Positions 45,045-57,885 of a DNA stretch of 64,000 nucleotides are shown here, piece after piece (position 1 is the stretch's first letter; every line of letters starts with the position of its first letter). The stretch is from NCBI GenBank assembly GCA_020912385.1, contig CP087207.1, forward strand, positions 1,240,001 through 1,304,000, in the 5' to 3' direction. The stretch is from Neofusicoccum parvum. Lineage: Eukaryota > Ascomycota > Dothideomycetes > Botryosphaeriales > Botryosphaeriaceae. The notes under the pieces are model-generated. The model was not told the DNA's origin and did no database searches. It worked only from the letters and a program-made list of their open reading frames with translations. The translations under genes were made by a program, and so were the position numbers.

Positions 45045-47315
45045 ATGGCCGCGCAGTCGAAGCTTCTGCCCTCGGATCGCTCGCTGAAAGGAATCGTCAA
45101 CGAGCTCACCTCGCTCTACCTGAAGCATCGGACACGTATCTCGCGCGCCGTCTATCTCACCCTCTTCGTCGCCCTAATCAATCGCGTTCGCATCGCCATC
45201 TCCGAGCAGAAGGCCGCCTCTGCCCGACAAGCCGAAGCCCGGAAGAGACCGGCGACAGGGTCGACCGAAGGCGAGGCCACTTCGCGCAAGAAGGTCGAGC
45301 TCAACCGCGAGTTCTTCAAGAACCTCTTCCGGCTCTTGAAGATCGTCATCCCGGGATGGAGGAGTAAGGAACTGCGGCTGATCATCAGCCACACCATCTT
45401 TCTGATCCTCAGGACTCTCATCAGCCTGTATGTGGCGGAACTCGACGGCCGGCTGGTGAGCAACCTGGTGAGAGGGAAGGGCAAAGATTTCCTGACTGGC
45501 CTGGTATGGTGGATGATCGTGGCCATTCCTGCAACCTTTACAAACTCGATGGTAAGGACCCCCTCGCAGTCTCGATGCTGGCCCGCTAACCGGACTCTAG
45601 CTTTCATATCACCAGTGCAAACTCTCGCTCCAATACCGCACGCGCCTGACGAACTACATCCACAACAAATACCTTTCCCAGATGACCTTCTACACTCTCT
45701 CCGCTCTCGACGACCGCATCAAGAACGCAGATCAATTAATCACGGTCGATGTTGCAAAATTCTCGAACAGCCTCGCCGAGCTATATTCCAACATCGCTAA
45801 ACCGGTCCTGGACATGATAATCTACAACTACTCGCTGTCGCGAAGTGTCGGAGGGGAGGGCTTATTCGCCATGAGCTTAATCGTCCAGCTGTCGGCCAGT
45901 GTGATGCGCGCGCTAACGCCGCCCTTTGGAAAATACGTCGCGGAAGAGGCGCGGTTGGAGGGAGAGTTTAGATTCCAACACTCGAGGCTGATAGACTACA
46001 GCGAAGAGGTGGCGCTTTACTCTGGGCATGAGGCGGAGAAAGATACTCTGGACAAGGGCTACTTTACGCTCATCAAGCATGTGAACAGAATCTTGAGGAG
46101 GAGGTTCTACCATGGTTTCATGGAGGACTTTGTCATCAAGTATTTCTGGGGAGCTTTGGGCTTGATGTTGTGCAGTGTTCCGGTGTTTTTCAAAATTCCG
46201 GGTGTGGCAGGCAGTAATATGGGAGACCGCACAGAAAGTAAGTTCTGGCGAGAGTAAACAGGGTTTCGTATGCTAACAAACCTACCACAGGCTTCGTTAC
46301 CAACCGCCGGATGCTGCTCAGCTCATCAGATGCCTTCGGTCGTCTTATGTTCTCGTATAAGGAAATCATGGAACTTGCTGGCTACACTGCTCGCGTCTCC
46401 ACCCTTCTGGACGTCATGGACGAGATCACAGCCGGCCGTTTCGAGAAGAAGCTCGTGTCATCTGCCGACACTGAAGAAAATGCGGCAGTGCTTCGTGGAA
46501 GAGGACAGGTCTCGGAGGGTGAGGATATCGAATTTGTCGATGTGCCCATTGTGTCGCCGAACGGCGATGTCCTGGTGCGGAAGCTTAGTTTCACGGTCAA
46601 GCCTGGCGATCACTTGCTTATCGTTGGACCGAATGGATGTGGGAAGTCTTCGCTCTTCCGCATTCTCGGAGGCTTGTGGCCCGTCTACGGTGGAACTGTT
46701 AGGAAGCCGCCGTTCGAGGATATCTTCTACATTCCACAACGGCCGTATCTGTCCAGAGGCACCCTACGACAGCAGATCATCTACCCAGATGGCGTGCGCG
46801 AGATGCGCGACAAGGGCATCACGGACGCGGATCTTCTTCGTGTTCTCTCTGTCGTTGAGATCGAGTCGATCGTCGATCGCCCTGGTGGGTGGGATGCAGA
46901 GCAAGAGTGGACTGACGTCCTCTCTGGTGGTCTTCAACAGCGTATTGCTATGGCGAGGCTCTTCTACCATGCTCCGAAATACGCCATTTTGGACGAATGC
47001 ACCAGCAGCGTCACCCTCGAAATCGAAAAGGTCATGTATGACGAGGCCAAGCGGTTAGGCATCACGTTGATGACTGTCAGCCATCGGCGTAGCTTGTGGA
47101 AGTACCACTCGAACATCCTCCAATTTGATGGCCAAGGTCATTACGTCTTCACCGAGCTGGACGCGGAGAGGAGATTACAGCTCGAAGAGTAAGTCTACCA
47201 ATATAGAAACGGTATAGCGCGAAGCTGACAAATTTGTAGTGAGAAAGAGGAGTTGGAGCTGCAGCTTCGTGCTGTTCCAGAGATCGAGAAGCGCATCGCT
47301 GAATTGACAGCTTGA
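45045..47315 (+). CDS. PXA2: Peroxisomal long-chain fatty acid ABC half-transporter (ABCD family)
   Basis: Four exons: 45045-45551, 45601-46237, 46291-47188 and 47240-47315, giving 705 residues; introns of 49, 53 and 51 nt all have GTAAG-type donors. The architecture is one ABCD transmembrane domain followed by one nucleotide-binding domain. The N-terminal third holds hydrophobic segments ([31 protein letters not shown]) and [10 protein letters not shown]...[22 protein letters not shown], the conserved ABCD stretch. The ATPase has Walker [10 protein letters not shown] (about residue 494), Q-loop YIPQRPY, signature LSGGLQQR (about 591), Walker [10 protein letters not shown] (about 612) and switch-His SHR. 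The signature has GGLQQR where the common form is GGQ/EQQR; GGLQQR is an accepted variant in this family. It is expected to pair with a Pxa1-type partner to import very-long/long-chain acyl-CoA into peroxisomes. The PXA2 rather than PXA1 label is by length and N-terminus, less certain. Confidence 0.9.
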
Positions 47316-47971
47316 TCACTCTTGATCTTTCTTGTGTTGCACCAAACACGAGTATCTTTCGATGTCAGGTTATTGTTGCTCGGCGGTCTTGTAGCAGCAG
47401 CATTAGAGGCGTTCCAAGTGAGATCTACACAGATATCGGATCTAGGATGGCGCAGGGTAGGGCATGCGGCCGGTCATTGGCGACAGGGAAAGCGGACACT
47501 CGCACAGTAGACAAAGAAACGAAACTCGTGATACTTGCTTTGAAGATTCATTCATATACTCAGTTTGTACTCTCCTGCGATGTCTTATTAAGAAGCCATG
47601 ATGCTGTTGTAGGTAGCGAAATTGTGTTGGGATGGTTGATGTCACGTGCGGGCGATCAATAGCGTGAGCCGGGGAACGCGTCGCGAAAGCTTGGGGTTGT
47701 TTGTGGATTGACCTCATCCCGCAACAACTCCATCATCCACCTCCACCCCCGCCGGGCCATGCGACGGCCGCTGTCACAGCAAAAATAAAGCATCGACGAC
47801 GCTCGTGGATCTCCCACGCCTCTAACGCCGTCGCGACGTGTCCGCTCCCACCATACCAGGAGATCTGCACCCGTCGTCAAATGAACAGCTCATAGCTTGC
47901 GGCGAGAAGCGAACGACGACGCATCGACTTCGCCAACGCCCCCAAAAAAGCCCATCCGCATCGAAATCATA
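47316..47971. other. Intergenic PXA2 - NIP100
   Basis: 656 bases with the PXA2 terminator region and the dynactin promoter. A frame continuous with the dynactin start runs upstream to an ATG at 47897, but family members begin at or near the MAD... used here. No other feature is seen. Confidence 0.45.
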
Positions 47972-50900
47972 ATGGCGGACGCCAATCTAAAAGTGGGCCA
48001 GCTCATTGAGCTCAATGATGGCCGCGTCGGAACGATCCGCTTCATTGGCGAAACCTCGTTTGCCGACGGCGACTGGATTGGTGTCGAGTTTGAGGATCCG
48101 ACGGGCAAGAATGATGGTTCGGTGCAAGGGACACGGTATTTCGATTCGAAACCCGGCCATGGCATGTTCTTGCGGCCTATGGGCGTGGCCCGCATCGTGG
48201 AGCAGCCCAAGCCGAAGGCTCCCGCGAGGGTCCCGACCGGGAGACCTGCAGCTCCGGGAGCTGTCGCCAGGAGAGCCACTGGATCGATAGACCAGGGCAA
48301 GAGCAGGCCGTCGAGTATGACGGCGGAGTCTTCGACTGGAAGGCCGAGGCTGGGTAGCAGACCTTCCAGCATTGATACGAAGAGCCCTGCAGCGGGCACA
48401 AGGATTGGGGTAAGCTTTTGTTGCAGTACCCTCAACGAAACCGTGCTAATTGACTGCCTAGTCTCCCACGAAAAGACCTACATCCGGCTCGGTATCTCGC
48501 CCGCGCCCGAGCATAAGCGCCGGAACAACAGGACCAGCGAGGCGTACATCCACAGTCTCTACAGCAGCTACGAAATCAGCGGCAGCTGCAACACCTGCGG
48601 CCGCTGCAAAACACGCTGCTCGGCCGTCCGTCGGTGGGGCACGTCCTGGTTTGGCTAAAGCTGGAGAGAGCGCTGCAGCTAAAGCACCAGCGACGCGTCA
48701 ATCTCTCGGTATCGCAAAACAACGAGCAAGTCCTCCAGTCTCGTCCAGTCGGACCTCGGCCTCACCATCAGCGCCTGTAGCTCAAAGGAGCGTTAGTGCA
48801 GTTCAGAAGGATGCAGAGATCAAGGAACTTCAGACAAAACTGCGACTTTTGGAGCAGAAGCGCGCGGAGGACAGAGAAAAAATTGCGACGCTAGACAGGG
48901 TGCAAGAAGAACGGAACAAGTACGAGCAAATCATCCAAAAGCTGCAGGCCAAGATACAACCCCTCTCGCAGGAGAACAGCGAGCTGAAGAAGAACTTGAA
49001 AGAGGCTGAATCAAGGCTTGAACAAGTCGAAGCTATCCAGGCCGAGCATGAGACAATTATGGAGATGGCTACGTTGGATCGCGAGATGGCCGAAGAGCAG
49101 ACAGAGGCGTACAAGGCCGACCTCGAGGCTGTGAAGCAACGTCTCGAAGAGCTCGAGCTAGAGAACGAGATCTTGAAGGACGAGAACCAAGAGCTTGGTC
49201 AGGAAATGAGCCCCGAAGAAAGGACCAGCACTGGCTGGCTTCAGATGGAGCGTGAGAACGAGAGGTTGCGTGAGGCTCTCTTGCGTCTGCGCGACATCAC
49301 ACAAGAATCGGAATCGGAGCTGCGCGATCAAGTCAAGGGGTTGGAGGAGGACGTCCAGGAGCTCTCCGGTGTCAAGGAGCAGTATGACGAGACCAAGACG
49401 AAGCTTCTAGAGGCAGAGGCAGACATCGAGGACCTGCGGCAACAGCTCGATGCCGCCCTTGGTGCGGAGGAGATGATCGAAGAACTAACCGACAAGAACC
49501 TCGCTCTCAACGAGTACATCGAGCAGTTGAAGGTCACCATCGAAGAACTCGAGACACTCAAGGAGCTCAATGATGAGCTGGAAGTCAACCATGTGGAGAA
49601 CGAGAAGCAGCTCCAGGAGCAGATCGATTACAAGGATGCTGTGATCGGAGACTTGGGCCGCCGCGCTATGCAACAAGATGAGAGCCTTTCTGACCAGGAG
49701 TACACCATCATGCGCTTCCGCGAGCTGGTTACGAACCTGCAATCCGACATGGAAGATATGAGGGCTTCTAAGGAAATCAGCGAGTCCCAGGCACAGGATC
49801 TGAACAACCGGTCTAGAGCGATGATGGATCTCAACAGACAACTGCAAAACACTGCCTCCAGTACCAAAATCAAGACTATCGACATGGAGTTGCGGAAGCT
49901 CGAGGCCCAGGAAGCGTCCGAGCATCTTGCAATTGTCCAGCTCTTTCTGCCCGAAGCCTTCCATTCGGAGAGGGAGTCTGTTCTTGCGCTTCTCCGCTTC
50001 AAGAGAATTGGTTTCAAAGCATCGCTTGTGCACAACTTTGTCAAGGACAAGGTCTCTGGAGATGCACCTATCAATGATGAGGACATCTTCGAGGCTTGTG
50101 ATGTCCTCGACAAGCTTACTTGGATCTCGGCCATGTGTGATAGGTTCATCACTGCCATCTCGACCTGCTCTCTGGATCAGTTTGCTAGGTTCGAGGGTAC
50201 GCTGTACGAGCTTGAGCCGGTTGAGCGCGCACTCAACGGTTACATTGACGGTCTCAAGAGGGACGAACTCAAGGAGAAGCAGGTCGCGGAAGAGCTTCAC
50301 CGGTAAGTCATTACGAACGAACGATTAATGCTTTGTCTAACGCTCCCATAGGTCCATCGCTGTTATGTCCCACCTTGCCGAAACTCATCTTGGCGACGGT
50401 CTTGAAGGCTATGCTCACGACATTGTCATGCGCACGCTACTCATGCAGAGCCATCTGGAGACCACTGCCGCTGCATTGATCCTTGTGAAGGGAGAAGTGC
50501 AGACTCGCATTCCCTCCTTGGGTGATGACGAGTATGACGGTGTTGATCGTTTCGTTTCTAGGACTGAGGAAATGATTGCGCAGTCGCGCAGCGCTAAGGT
50601 CATCATCGGAAAGGCTTTACGCACCCTCCAAGAGCTCAAGGCTCGATCACTCACTCTGCAAAACGACACCCTCAACTCTTTCGAAGAGTGCCAAGATGCT
50701 TCGGATGACCTTGCGCGCTATGTCCGCAAGATGGGCGAGAATGTGTTCCAGCTGCTGCATGAAGATAGCCGCTCGGAGCCGTTCACCGTCAGCGAAGTTC
50801 GTAACGCTATGTTCAAGGCTTCTGAGGAAATCTTTTCAGTATCTGAGTCCGACATGTACGCGACTTTCTCGGCTAGACTGCGCAAACTCAGCGAGGACCT

Positions 50901-51873
50901 GACCGAGTTGGTCAATATCACGTCCGACCTCGAGCTGACGGTAGAGTTCGAAAAGCACCCTGCGCCTTGGGTTCTGCGGTCTAAGGAACTCCAAGACAGC
51001 AAGATCGTCTCTGTGGACACGGAGGAAGAGGTCCGCCGCCTCAAAGAAGAGGTGCACGCCAGGTCTATGCAGATCAAGCTGCAAGAACAGAAGCACGAGG
51101 AAGCTACAGTCAAGATCGAACTGCTCGAAAGCCGCACACGCGACGCGTCCAAGAAGGCGCAGCGCATCACAGAGCTGGAGAAGAGGATCGAGGAGACCAA
51201 GAACCGCGAGAAGCAGCTCTCGGAGGCGCTCGAGACGCAAGTTCGCGACCTTGCCGCCCTCGAAACGGAGAAGGAGAAATGGAAGACGCAGGCAGAGCAG
51301 GCAAAGGCCATCGAGGCTGCCATTGGCGGCGAAGGAAGGCGCGACAGCGGTGGCGAGAAGACGGTTGCCACGAAGCGCGAAATCGACGCCCTCAAGACCG
51401 ACATTCGCTACCTCGAGGCGGCAAACCGCTTCCTGCGCCAGTCCAACCGCCGCGAGCACATCACGAAGGTCGCGGCCAACACATCCTGGCTCCGCAGCAC
51501 GCTCGCTCCGCCGAGCAAGGTTGGGGCGTCGGCATCAGAAGCTGCGGCTGCCAACGCGGAGGCCATGCCCCGGCGTCGTCTTGCTGCCCTCCAGGAAATT
51601 ACGAACCTGCCCTCCATCGCAAAGCTCGTGGATCTAAAGGACGTGGGCGATGCGGAAGAAGAGGAGGTCGAGACGACTGATCGCCCGAAGAGCAAGCTCA
51701 GGTGGCGTCCCTGGACGAGCACGCCGCAATGGCAGCTCCGCGAGCAGGAGCTCAAGCGTGCGGAGGCGTGGGAGGCGCTGTGGGGCGGATCGGGAAAGGG
51801 AGGGCTGTACGAGTATGGTGGCGTGGACACGCCGTGGAGTGTGAGCACCGGGGCTGTAGGTATTGTTTCGTGA
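47972..51873 (+). CDS. NIP100: Dynactin p150Glued subunit
   Basis: Three exons: 47972-48409, 48462-50302 and 50352-51873, giving 1,266 residues; introns are 52 nt (GTAAGC, GCTAAT, CCTAG) and 49 nt (GTAAGT, TCTAAC, CATAG). Residues 6-70 form a CAP-Gly domain with the tubulin/EB1-binding GKNDGS loop followed by GTRYFDSKPGHGMFL. A Ser/Thr/Pro/Ala-rich basic linker follows (to about 270), which in p150 adds microtubule affinity. Then come the first long coiled coil (about 270-540), the conserved dynactin domain (about 540-800; LFLPEAFHSERESVLALLRFKRI and CSLDQFARFEGTLYELEPVERALNGYIDGLKRDEL are typical), and a second coiled-coil region. It activates dynein-driven transport, and in filamentous fungi is needed for nuclear distribution (ro-3/nudM-type mutants). 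The start is placed at the ATG directly before the CAP-Gly. Confidence 0.95.
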
Positions 51874-52254
51874 TGGAGGAAACATGCGGGGGCTGATGGG
51901 AAGTTGGGAGCGTGTTATGATACCCAGTGAGGTTTATGAAATGATGAATGCGGAACGAAGTTCAAGTTCCGCGAAGTTGCCAGCGCACAGCGCCGAGACG
52001 AGTGAGGCAGATGTATTGCCAGGCCCGCTCTAGCCCGCAGGCTTTTCTTGCCTGAAGCAGAGCCACGTCCATGCTGTTGGGCATCTCTTGGAGAAGGTGG
52101 GCGTTTCCGGGCACAGCGAGGCTGTGATTGGCGCAGGACCCTGGAACTAGGGCCAGGATTTCTGCGTTATCGATACCAAACTTTTTCCCACTGCAGACGC
52201 TCGCGACCACCGCTTCCTCCGCTTCCTCTGCACGCCTCGTCGCGAAGAGCCAAG
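51874..52254. other. Intergenic NIP100 - RRP12
   Basis: 381 bases between co-directional genes, holding a terminator and a promoter. No TATA box or ribosome-biogenesis promoter motif stands out. A T-rich run (CTTTTTCCC) lies near 52181-52189. Confidence 0.4.
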
Positions 52255-55200
52255 ATGAGTCTGAACGAGAGACTCGACAAGATCCGCTCCTCGCCGAAGC
52301 TGCAGAACCAGCAGCAGGTCAGTGCCCGCCCCCTGTTCCCCTGCGCTGCTCCGGCTGACCTGTAGCGCAGACGGCGGTGGTTCTCTCCGCGGTCGAGGAC
52401 ACGCTCCGCGACCAAAAGTCGGAATTCACCCCCACCGCCTACTTCGCCGCGCTGCTGTCGCTGCTCGCTCAGTATATCTCGCCGCAGAAGGGCATCGTCA
52501 ACAAGGAGGTCGCCACCGCCGTCGTCTACCTGCTCGATCTCGTCACGCCCGATGTGCCCGCCCCGCTGCTGCGCGCGAAATTCTCGCAGATCCTGACCAA
52601 CCTCGCGCCGGCCCTGACACACCCGGAGGCGGAGGCCCCGCTGCTTCGCTCGTCGATTGGATGCTTGGAGGGGCTGCTCGTCGTGCAGGACGCCCAGGCA
52701 TGGGCCCTGCCGCAGTCGCAAGTCAGCCCGCGCCGGGCGGTCGCCGGTCTGCTCACCATCGCCGTCGACCATCGCCCCAAGGTGCGCAAGCGGGCGCAGG
52801 ATGCATTGGCTAAGATGCTGAAGCATCCGCCCCCCAGCCCGTCGTTGGACCACCCTGCCGCCGACATGTGCGCGGAGACAGCGTTGCGTTCGTTGAAGGA
52901 AATTACGGACGCGGCGGTGAAGAGCAAGAAGCACCAGCGCTCGCAGAAGGACGGCCAGTCGCACGAACCCGGTCTCATTCACGCTCTGCAATTGATCAAG
53001 GTGATTGCGTCGGCTGCGGGAGGGTGGCCCAGCAAGAAGATTGACGCGCTTTGCGAGCTTCTGTTGAACATTTCCAAGTCCAGCAACGAGTTCTTGACCA
53101 TGGCAGCATTCGAGGTATTCGAGGTCATCTTCGCCGGTATGGTCGACGAGATGTCATCTGCGAAGCTCCCGCGTCTTTTGGAGGTCATTGGAGAGCTCCA
53201 GCCGTCCCAGAACGATTCTCAGCTCCTCCCGCCGTGGATTGCCGTACTTTCGCGGGGTTACGATGTTGCGGCCCAGGTCGATGCGGACGAGACATTTCAG
53301 AAGCTCCCCAATCTGTTCTCGATGATGTCCAACTTCCTTGGATCTCCTTCGCACAACATCCGGATTTCCGCCTCCGAGGGAATGATTTCGTTTTTGGCCA
53401 ACTGTATCCCCGATAACGTCCTCCTCGATCCCTCAATATATGATGAAAAGGTCCTTGAGAAGCTGGCGAAGAATGCTGCGGATCTGCTCAGCGTCAAGTA
53501 CCAGGCTGCGTGGATGGAAGTCTTTAACGTTTTGGGTGCCATGTTTGACGCGTTCCGCTGGAGAGCGTCGCCGATAATGTCGAACGTTGTCAAGATCGTT
53601 GGAGATTTGAGGGGTAACGAGTCGTTTGCAGGGAAGAAGGAGGCTGATGAGATCCTTGGGAAGGCAATTAGAGCCATGGGTCCTGACAATGTCCTGGAAA
53701 TCCTTCCCCTCAACCTGTCCAAGCCGGTTGCTGGTCAGCCTGGCCGTGCGTGGATGCTCCCTATCCTGAGAGACTCCGTTGCAAACACCAGGCTCGCGCA
53801 CTTCCGCACTGAGCTGGTTCCCCTCAGCGAGGCCATGTTCCAGAGAGTACTGAACCATGGTGGTGCTGAGAAGACTATGGAGGTCAAGATTTTCGAGACT
53901 ATTGTTAACCAAACGTGGGCCACTCTTCCTGGATACTGCGACCTGCCTCTGGATTTGACAGAAGCTTTCGACCAGAGCTTTGCTGAGATGGTTGCAAATC
54001 TTCTCTACCAACAAGTCGAGCTGCGGAATGATCTCTGCAGAGCGCTACAGAACCTGGTCGATTCAAACAAGTCCATTGCCGAGATCGAGGGCGACGAAGA
54101 CCTCGTAGCGCAGTCCAGGGTTTCCAAAGCGGACGCACAGAAGAATTTGGAGTATCTTTCCGGCTTCGCATCGAACATCCTCGCCGTCCTTTTCAACGTT
54201 TACAACCAGACTCTGCCGCAATCCAGAGTCAACATTTTGAGTTGCATCAATGCATACCTCAGCATCACTCCGGCGAACGAACTCATGGAGACGTTCACGC
54301 GCGTTGCGACCATGCTTGAGTCGTCTTTGAGCGAAAGTGGCCCACAGACCCAAGCAGACAAGCAGAAGGAGAAGAAGACTACCGACAAGATGCCTCCGGC
54401 AAGCCACACATTGATGGATCTTGTCATTACCATTTCTATCTACTTACCGAGAGAGAGTTTTGCAATGCTCTTCAACATTGCTACTCTGATGATCAACAAG
54501 GAGGACGATCCGCAGCTACAAAAGAAGGCCTACAAACTCATCCCGCGCCTCGCAGAGTCTGAGCTTGGCAAGGCTGCTCTCCAGGAGCGCAATGCCGAGC
54601 TTCAACAACTTCTCCTCGACAGTGCCTCGAAGGCTACGGGTCCGGCCAAGCGCGACAGAATGTCTGCTCTTGCACAGGTTGTCGAATACCTTCCCTCGAG
54701 CGATCTGCACTTCATTCCTTCCATCCTTTCAGAAGTTGTGATCTCTTGTAAGGAAGTCAACGAGAAGGCAAGAACGGCTGCTTTCGATCTTCTGGTCCTT
54801 ATGGGCGAAAAGATGCAGCAGGGTGGTACCGTTGTGCAGTCCAAGATTCCCCTAATGGACGAAAGCGCACCAAGCGTGCCTGCAAGCCTTGAGGAATACG
54901 TTACGATGATGTCCGCCGGTCTTGCAGGATCAACGCCGCACATGATCAGCGCGTCCATCACGGGCATTACCCGCATTCTATACCAGTTCCGCAGTTCTCT
55001 GCCCGAAGCCGTGATCACGGATCTTGTGCAAACGATGGACCTTTTCCTTACATCTGCAAATCGCGAAATTGTTCGATCAGTCCTGGGTTTCGTAAAGGTG
55101 TCGGTCATTTCTCTCCCTGGCACTCTCATGCTTCCGCGCCTGAAGTCGTTGATCCCCAACCTTCTAGTGTGGAGCCACGAGCACAAGGGCCACTTCAAGG

Positions 55201-56117
55201 CTAAGGTCAAGCACATCATTGAGCGCATGATCCGCCGCTTCGGCGTCGAGGTTATCGAGAAGAACACCCCGGAGTCGGATCGCAAGCTTATCACCAACAT
55301 TCGTAAGACGCATGACCGCCAGAAGCGCAAGAAGGATGCTGCTGGCGGCGACGATGAGCAGCAAGCGCAACCCGAAAAGCGCCGCAGCAAGTTCGAGAGC
55401 GAGTACGATGAAGCTGTCTACGGCTCCGCATCGGAATCAGACTCGGGCTCGGACGTGTCGGACAACGAGACCATGGGTCGCGGCCGCGGCAAGGGTGGCA
55501 AGGGCGGCAAGACGTACATCATCGAGGATGACGACGAGCCGCTCGACCTGCTCGACCGACGCGCCCTCGGCAACGTCTCGTCTACGAAGCCGCTCAAGGG
55601 CCGCGAAGCTAAGAAGACGAAGGCTAAGGTCGACCTAGATGGCAAGCTGCTGCTCGGCGACGACTCGGACGATGACGATGACGATGCGATGGTGCTGGAT
55701 GGCGGCGAACCTGGCGACGGCTCTCTCGAGGGCGGCATCAACGCCTACGTCTCGGCTATCCGCGGCCAGGATGCCGCCAGGCGCGGACGTGGTGGCAAGA
55801 TTAAGTTCTCGAATAAGAACAAGGGTGGGGATAAGGATGAGGATGAGATGGAGATTGATGAGGAGGAGGTGGCGGAGAAGCTGAAGGAGAAGGGCAAGCA
55901 GCAGCCGCACAGGAGATCGTTGGGCGGAGGGCGTCCTGGTGGTGGTAATGGCGGCGGCGGTGGTGATCGTGGTGGTCGTGGTGCGTTCGGGAAGACGAGG
56001 GGCGGGAGAGTGGAGAAGGGGGGTAGAGGTGGTGGTGGAAGGGGTGGCGGAAGGGGTGGCGGAAGGGGTGGTGGAAGGGGTGGTGGAAGGGGTGGTGGAA
56101 GGGGTGGGAGGAGATGA
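52255..56117 (+). CDS. RRP12: Ribosomal RNA processing/export protein Rrp12 (NUC173 domain)
   Basis: Two exons, 52255-52317 and 52371-56117, give 1,269 residues. The 53-nt intron (GTCAGT, GGCTGACC, GCGCAG) splits Gln21 from Thr22, so the ATG exon is only 63 bases. The protein is a HEAT-type alpha-solenoid over its first 1,000 residues with the NUC173 region near 330-540 (MMSNFLGSPSHNIRISASEG, QAAWMEVFNVLGAMFDAFRW). The FKAKVKHIIERMIRRFG helix near 985 is a family landmark. The C-terminal 250 residues are acidic and basic in turn (SESDSGSDVSDNE, DDSDDDDDD) and end in an RGG tract built by a 12-base minisatellite (56037-56108). Rrp12 acts in the nucleolus and in export of both ribosomal subunits. 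The long RGG tail is unusual for the yeast protein and would favour RNA binding (inference). Confidence 0.95.
56037..56108 (+). repeat. 12-bp coding minisatellite (RGGG)6 in RRP12
   Basis: Six tandem units of GGAAGGGGTGG(C/T/G), 12 bases each, with only the last base varying (C, C, T, T, T, G). In frame they encode repeated Arg-Gly-Gly-Gly. The purine-rich strand has clustered GGGG runs. Third-base-only variation suggests recent unit duplication under coding constraint. Confidence 0.9.
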
Positions 56118-56829
56118 AGGAATTTATGGGCTCGGTCGGGGACTTTGTGTTTTCTTTGATGCTGGTGGCGTCGGGTTGAAAAAGTCGGGTAGTTTTGATT
56201 CTCTCTTGTGAAGACTGCTGAATACCATGCTTCATTTTTCTCTTGTTTCTCGGGGTTTTTGTCGTGTAATCAGCTCTTTTTGATTGGTTGCTCCCTCTCA
56301 TTGAAGAGTTGTGCATGTTCGTGTGCAGCATCAGGAGAGCTTTGATCGTCATATTTTTTTCATCGATTGCAGATATGACCACCCTGGAAGCGGTCGAAAA
56401 CAGCGATGTCAGGGCTTCAACTAGGTTTTGAATACGAGTATCATCGCCAGGGTGGGGTCCCAATGGCGGCAGCAAAAATGAGCTGGATCAAGCCATGAAT
56501 CTCAGCCCCTTAAGCTTGGAGGTGAGTAGCTGTGTAGGTCTAGCTGGTATGAAGCATCTCCTCATCTTCACCTACATCAGACGAGACAATTGCTGTGACG
56601 TCAGCCAGCTACCTCCCGTCTAGGAGTATCACCTCATGTTGCACAGTTACGGCGCATTCGCGTGCTTATAGCTTCATTCATTCCGGCATGGCTGATCACA
56701 GATGGTGCTTTAGAAGATTCACTGCGGCATTTCTGTATGATACAAGATTCTTCGCCGCAATACTCTATTGCACGTTACTACCACGACCTCACTACCATAG
56801 ATGAACGGAATTGGCTAAGGTCATTCCAT
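56118..56829. other. Intergenic between convergent RRP12 and COX12
   Basis: 712 bases that must hold two 3' ends. T-rich stretches around 56220-56360 fit 3' processing. A short plus-strand frame at 56595-56804 has no domain. Nothing else is seen. Confidence 0.45.
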
Positions 56830-57543
56830 CTATTGGTCCAGGCGGACGGGGAAGGTGCCGTTCTCTGCAACGCGTTGTTAGTGCCGTGCTCTGTCGCGAG
56901 AGCCCTGCTAGGACACTCACCACGCTGGTCGTTCCAACGCTCGACCCAGCCGCTGGGGCACAGCGACCTGTAGGCCAGGAGGAACTGCGGGTCCGGAGGT
57001 ATCAGCTGAGATGCACTTCGATACGATTGTGATTATGAGGATAGCGGCGTACCTGGCGGCAGGGAGCAAAGTCCTCACCCTTGGCGAGAACGCACTTGTG
57101 GTAGTCGACGTAGTTCTGCCAGCAGTGCTTGGTCCTACAAATGCGCTGTTAGCTCCGCGTGCTTTGGATCACACGGGATGGTGATGGGGGCTCACTGGTT
57201 CTGATTCGGGAAGCGGGCGTCGAAGCCTGTTGGTTGTGCGGCGTGAGCAATGCGGATCCGTGAGGCGAGAGCAGCTGCCGATCTGAACGACAGCCGGCAG
57301 CACCTCCACGCCTGCCCCATCATTCCAATGCGCAGTCCGGGGAGCTGGATGGAGCAAGGCGGGGAAGCGCGAGGGCCCGTGGGCGCCGGGGAGCTTGGAG
57401 CGGGGATGACGTACCGGCTGGACGCAGTAGTGGGCAAGGTCAGCGCTGGGGTTCTTCACGTTTGGACGGGCAGACGGAACGGGGCGGCGCTCACCAGTCA
57501 CGAACTTGAAGGGCTTGGTCTCGCGCTCGTCGGAGTCAGACAT
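56830..57543 (-). CDS. COX12: Cytochrome c oxidase subunit VIb
   Basis: Five exons on the minus strand: 57543-57495, 57226-57196, 57134-57053, 56984-56921 and 56864-56830, summing to 261 bases and 86 residues. Phases 1, 2, 0 and 1 agree at every junction, and all introns are GT-AG (268, 61, 68 and 56 nt). The protein has the family core GFDARFPNQNQTKHCWQN, the twin-cysteine helix pair CWQNYVDYHKC (CX9C) and CRQFLLAYRSLC (CX10C), then the tail WVERWNDQRENGTFP. The CX9C/CX10C hairpin is oxidised by Mia40 in the mitochondrial intermembrane space, where the subunit caps the cytochrome oxidase dimer. Its first intron is unusually long for this window. It is divergent from the MLRQ/NDUFA4-like gene. 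Confidence 0.93.
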
Positions 57544-57885
57544 GGCTGCTGTGCGGAATTGGAGAGGCTGCGGGGGGCGGGTGGGCGGTGGTGTCGCGAT
57601 GCGTCTGCGGCGGGAGGGTGGTAATTCGGCGATGGTGGTTCGATGGAGCGCGCAAAGAGCAGAGGCGCGGCAACTGCCGGGGGCGCTGCGCGGTAGCTCC
57701 CACCGCCCTGCCGAACACAGCCAGCCCGCGCAGGAAGGGGAGCCTCATCCAGAAAGCACGTCGGGTCTTGGCGCGCAGCTTCACCGAGGAAGGCCTATCA
57801 AACACCCACACCTCCCTCGACCACCCGCATCCCCCACCACTGCCGACCCTCTCCACTCCCTGCGCCTGCAGACACGCCGCCCGCC
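57544..57885. promoter_or_regulatory. Shared divergent promoter, COX12 / MLRQ-like subunit
   Basis: 342 bases separate the start codons of two respiratory-chain genes transcribed in opposite directions. A CCAAT (minus strand; ATTGG at 57558-57562) lies only 15-19 bases before the COX12 ATG, too close to be a normal HAP-complex site. Other shared elements were not recognised. Confidence 0.5.
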
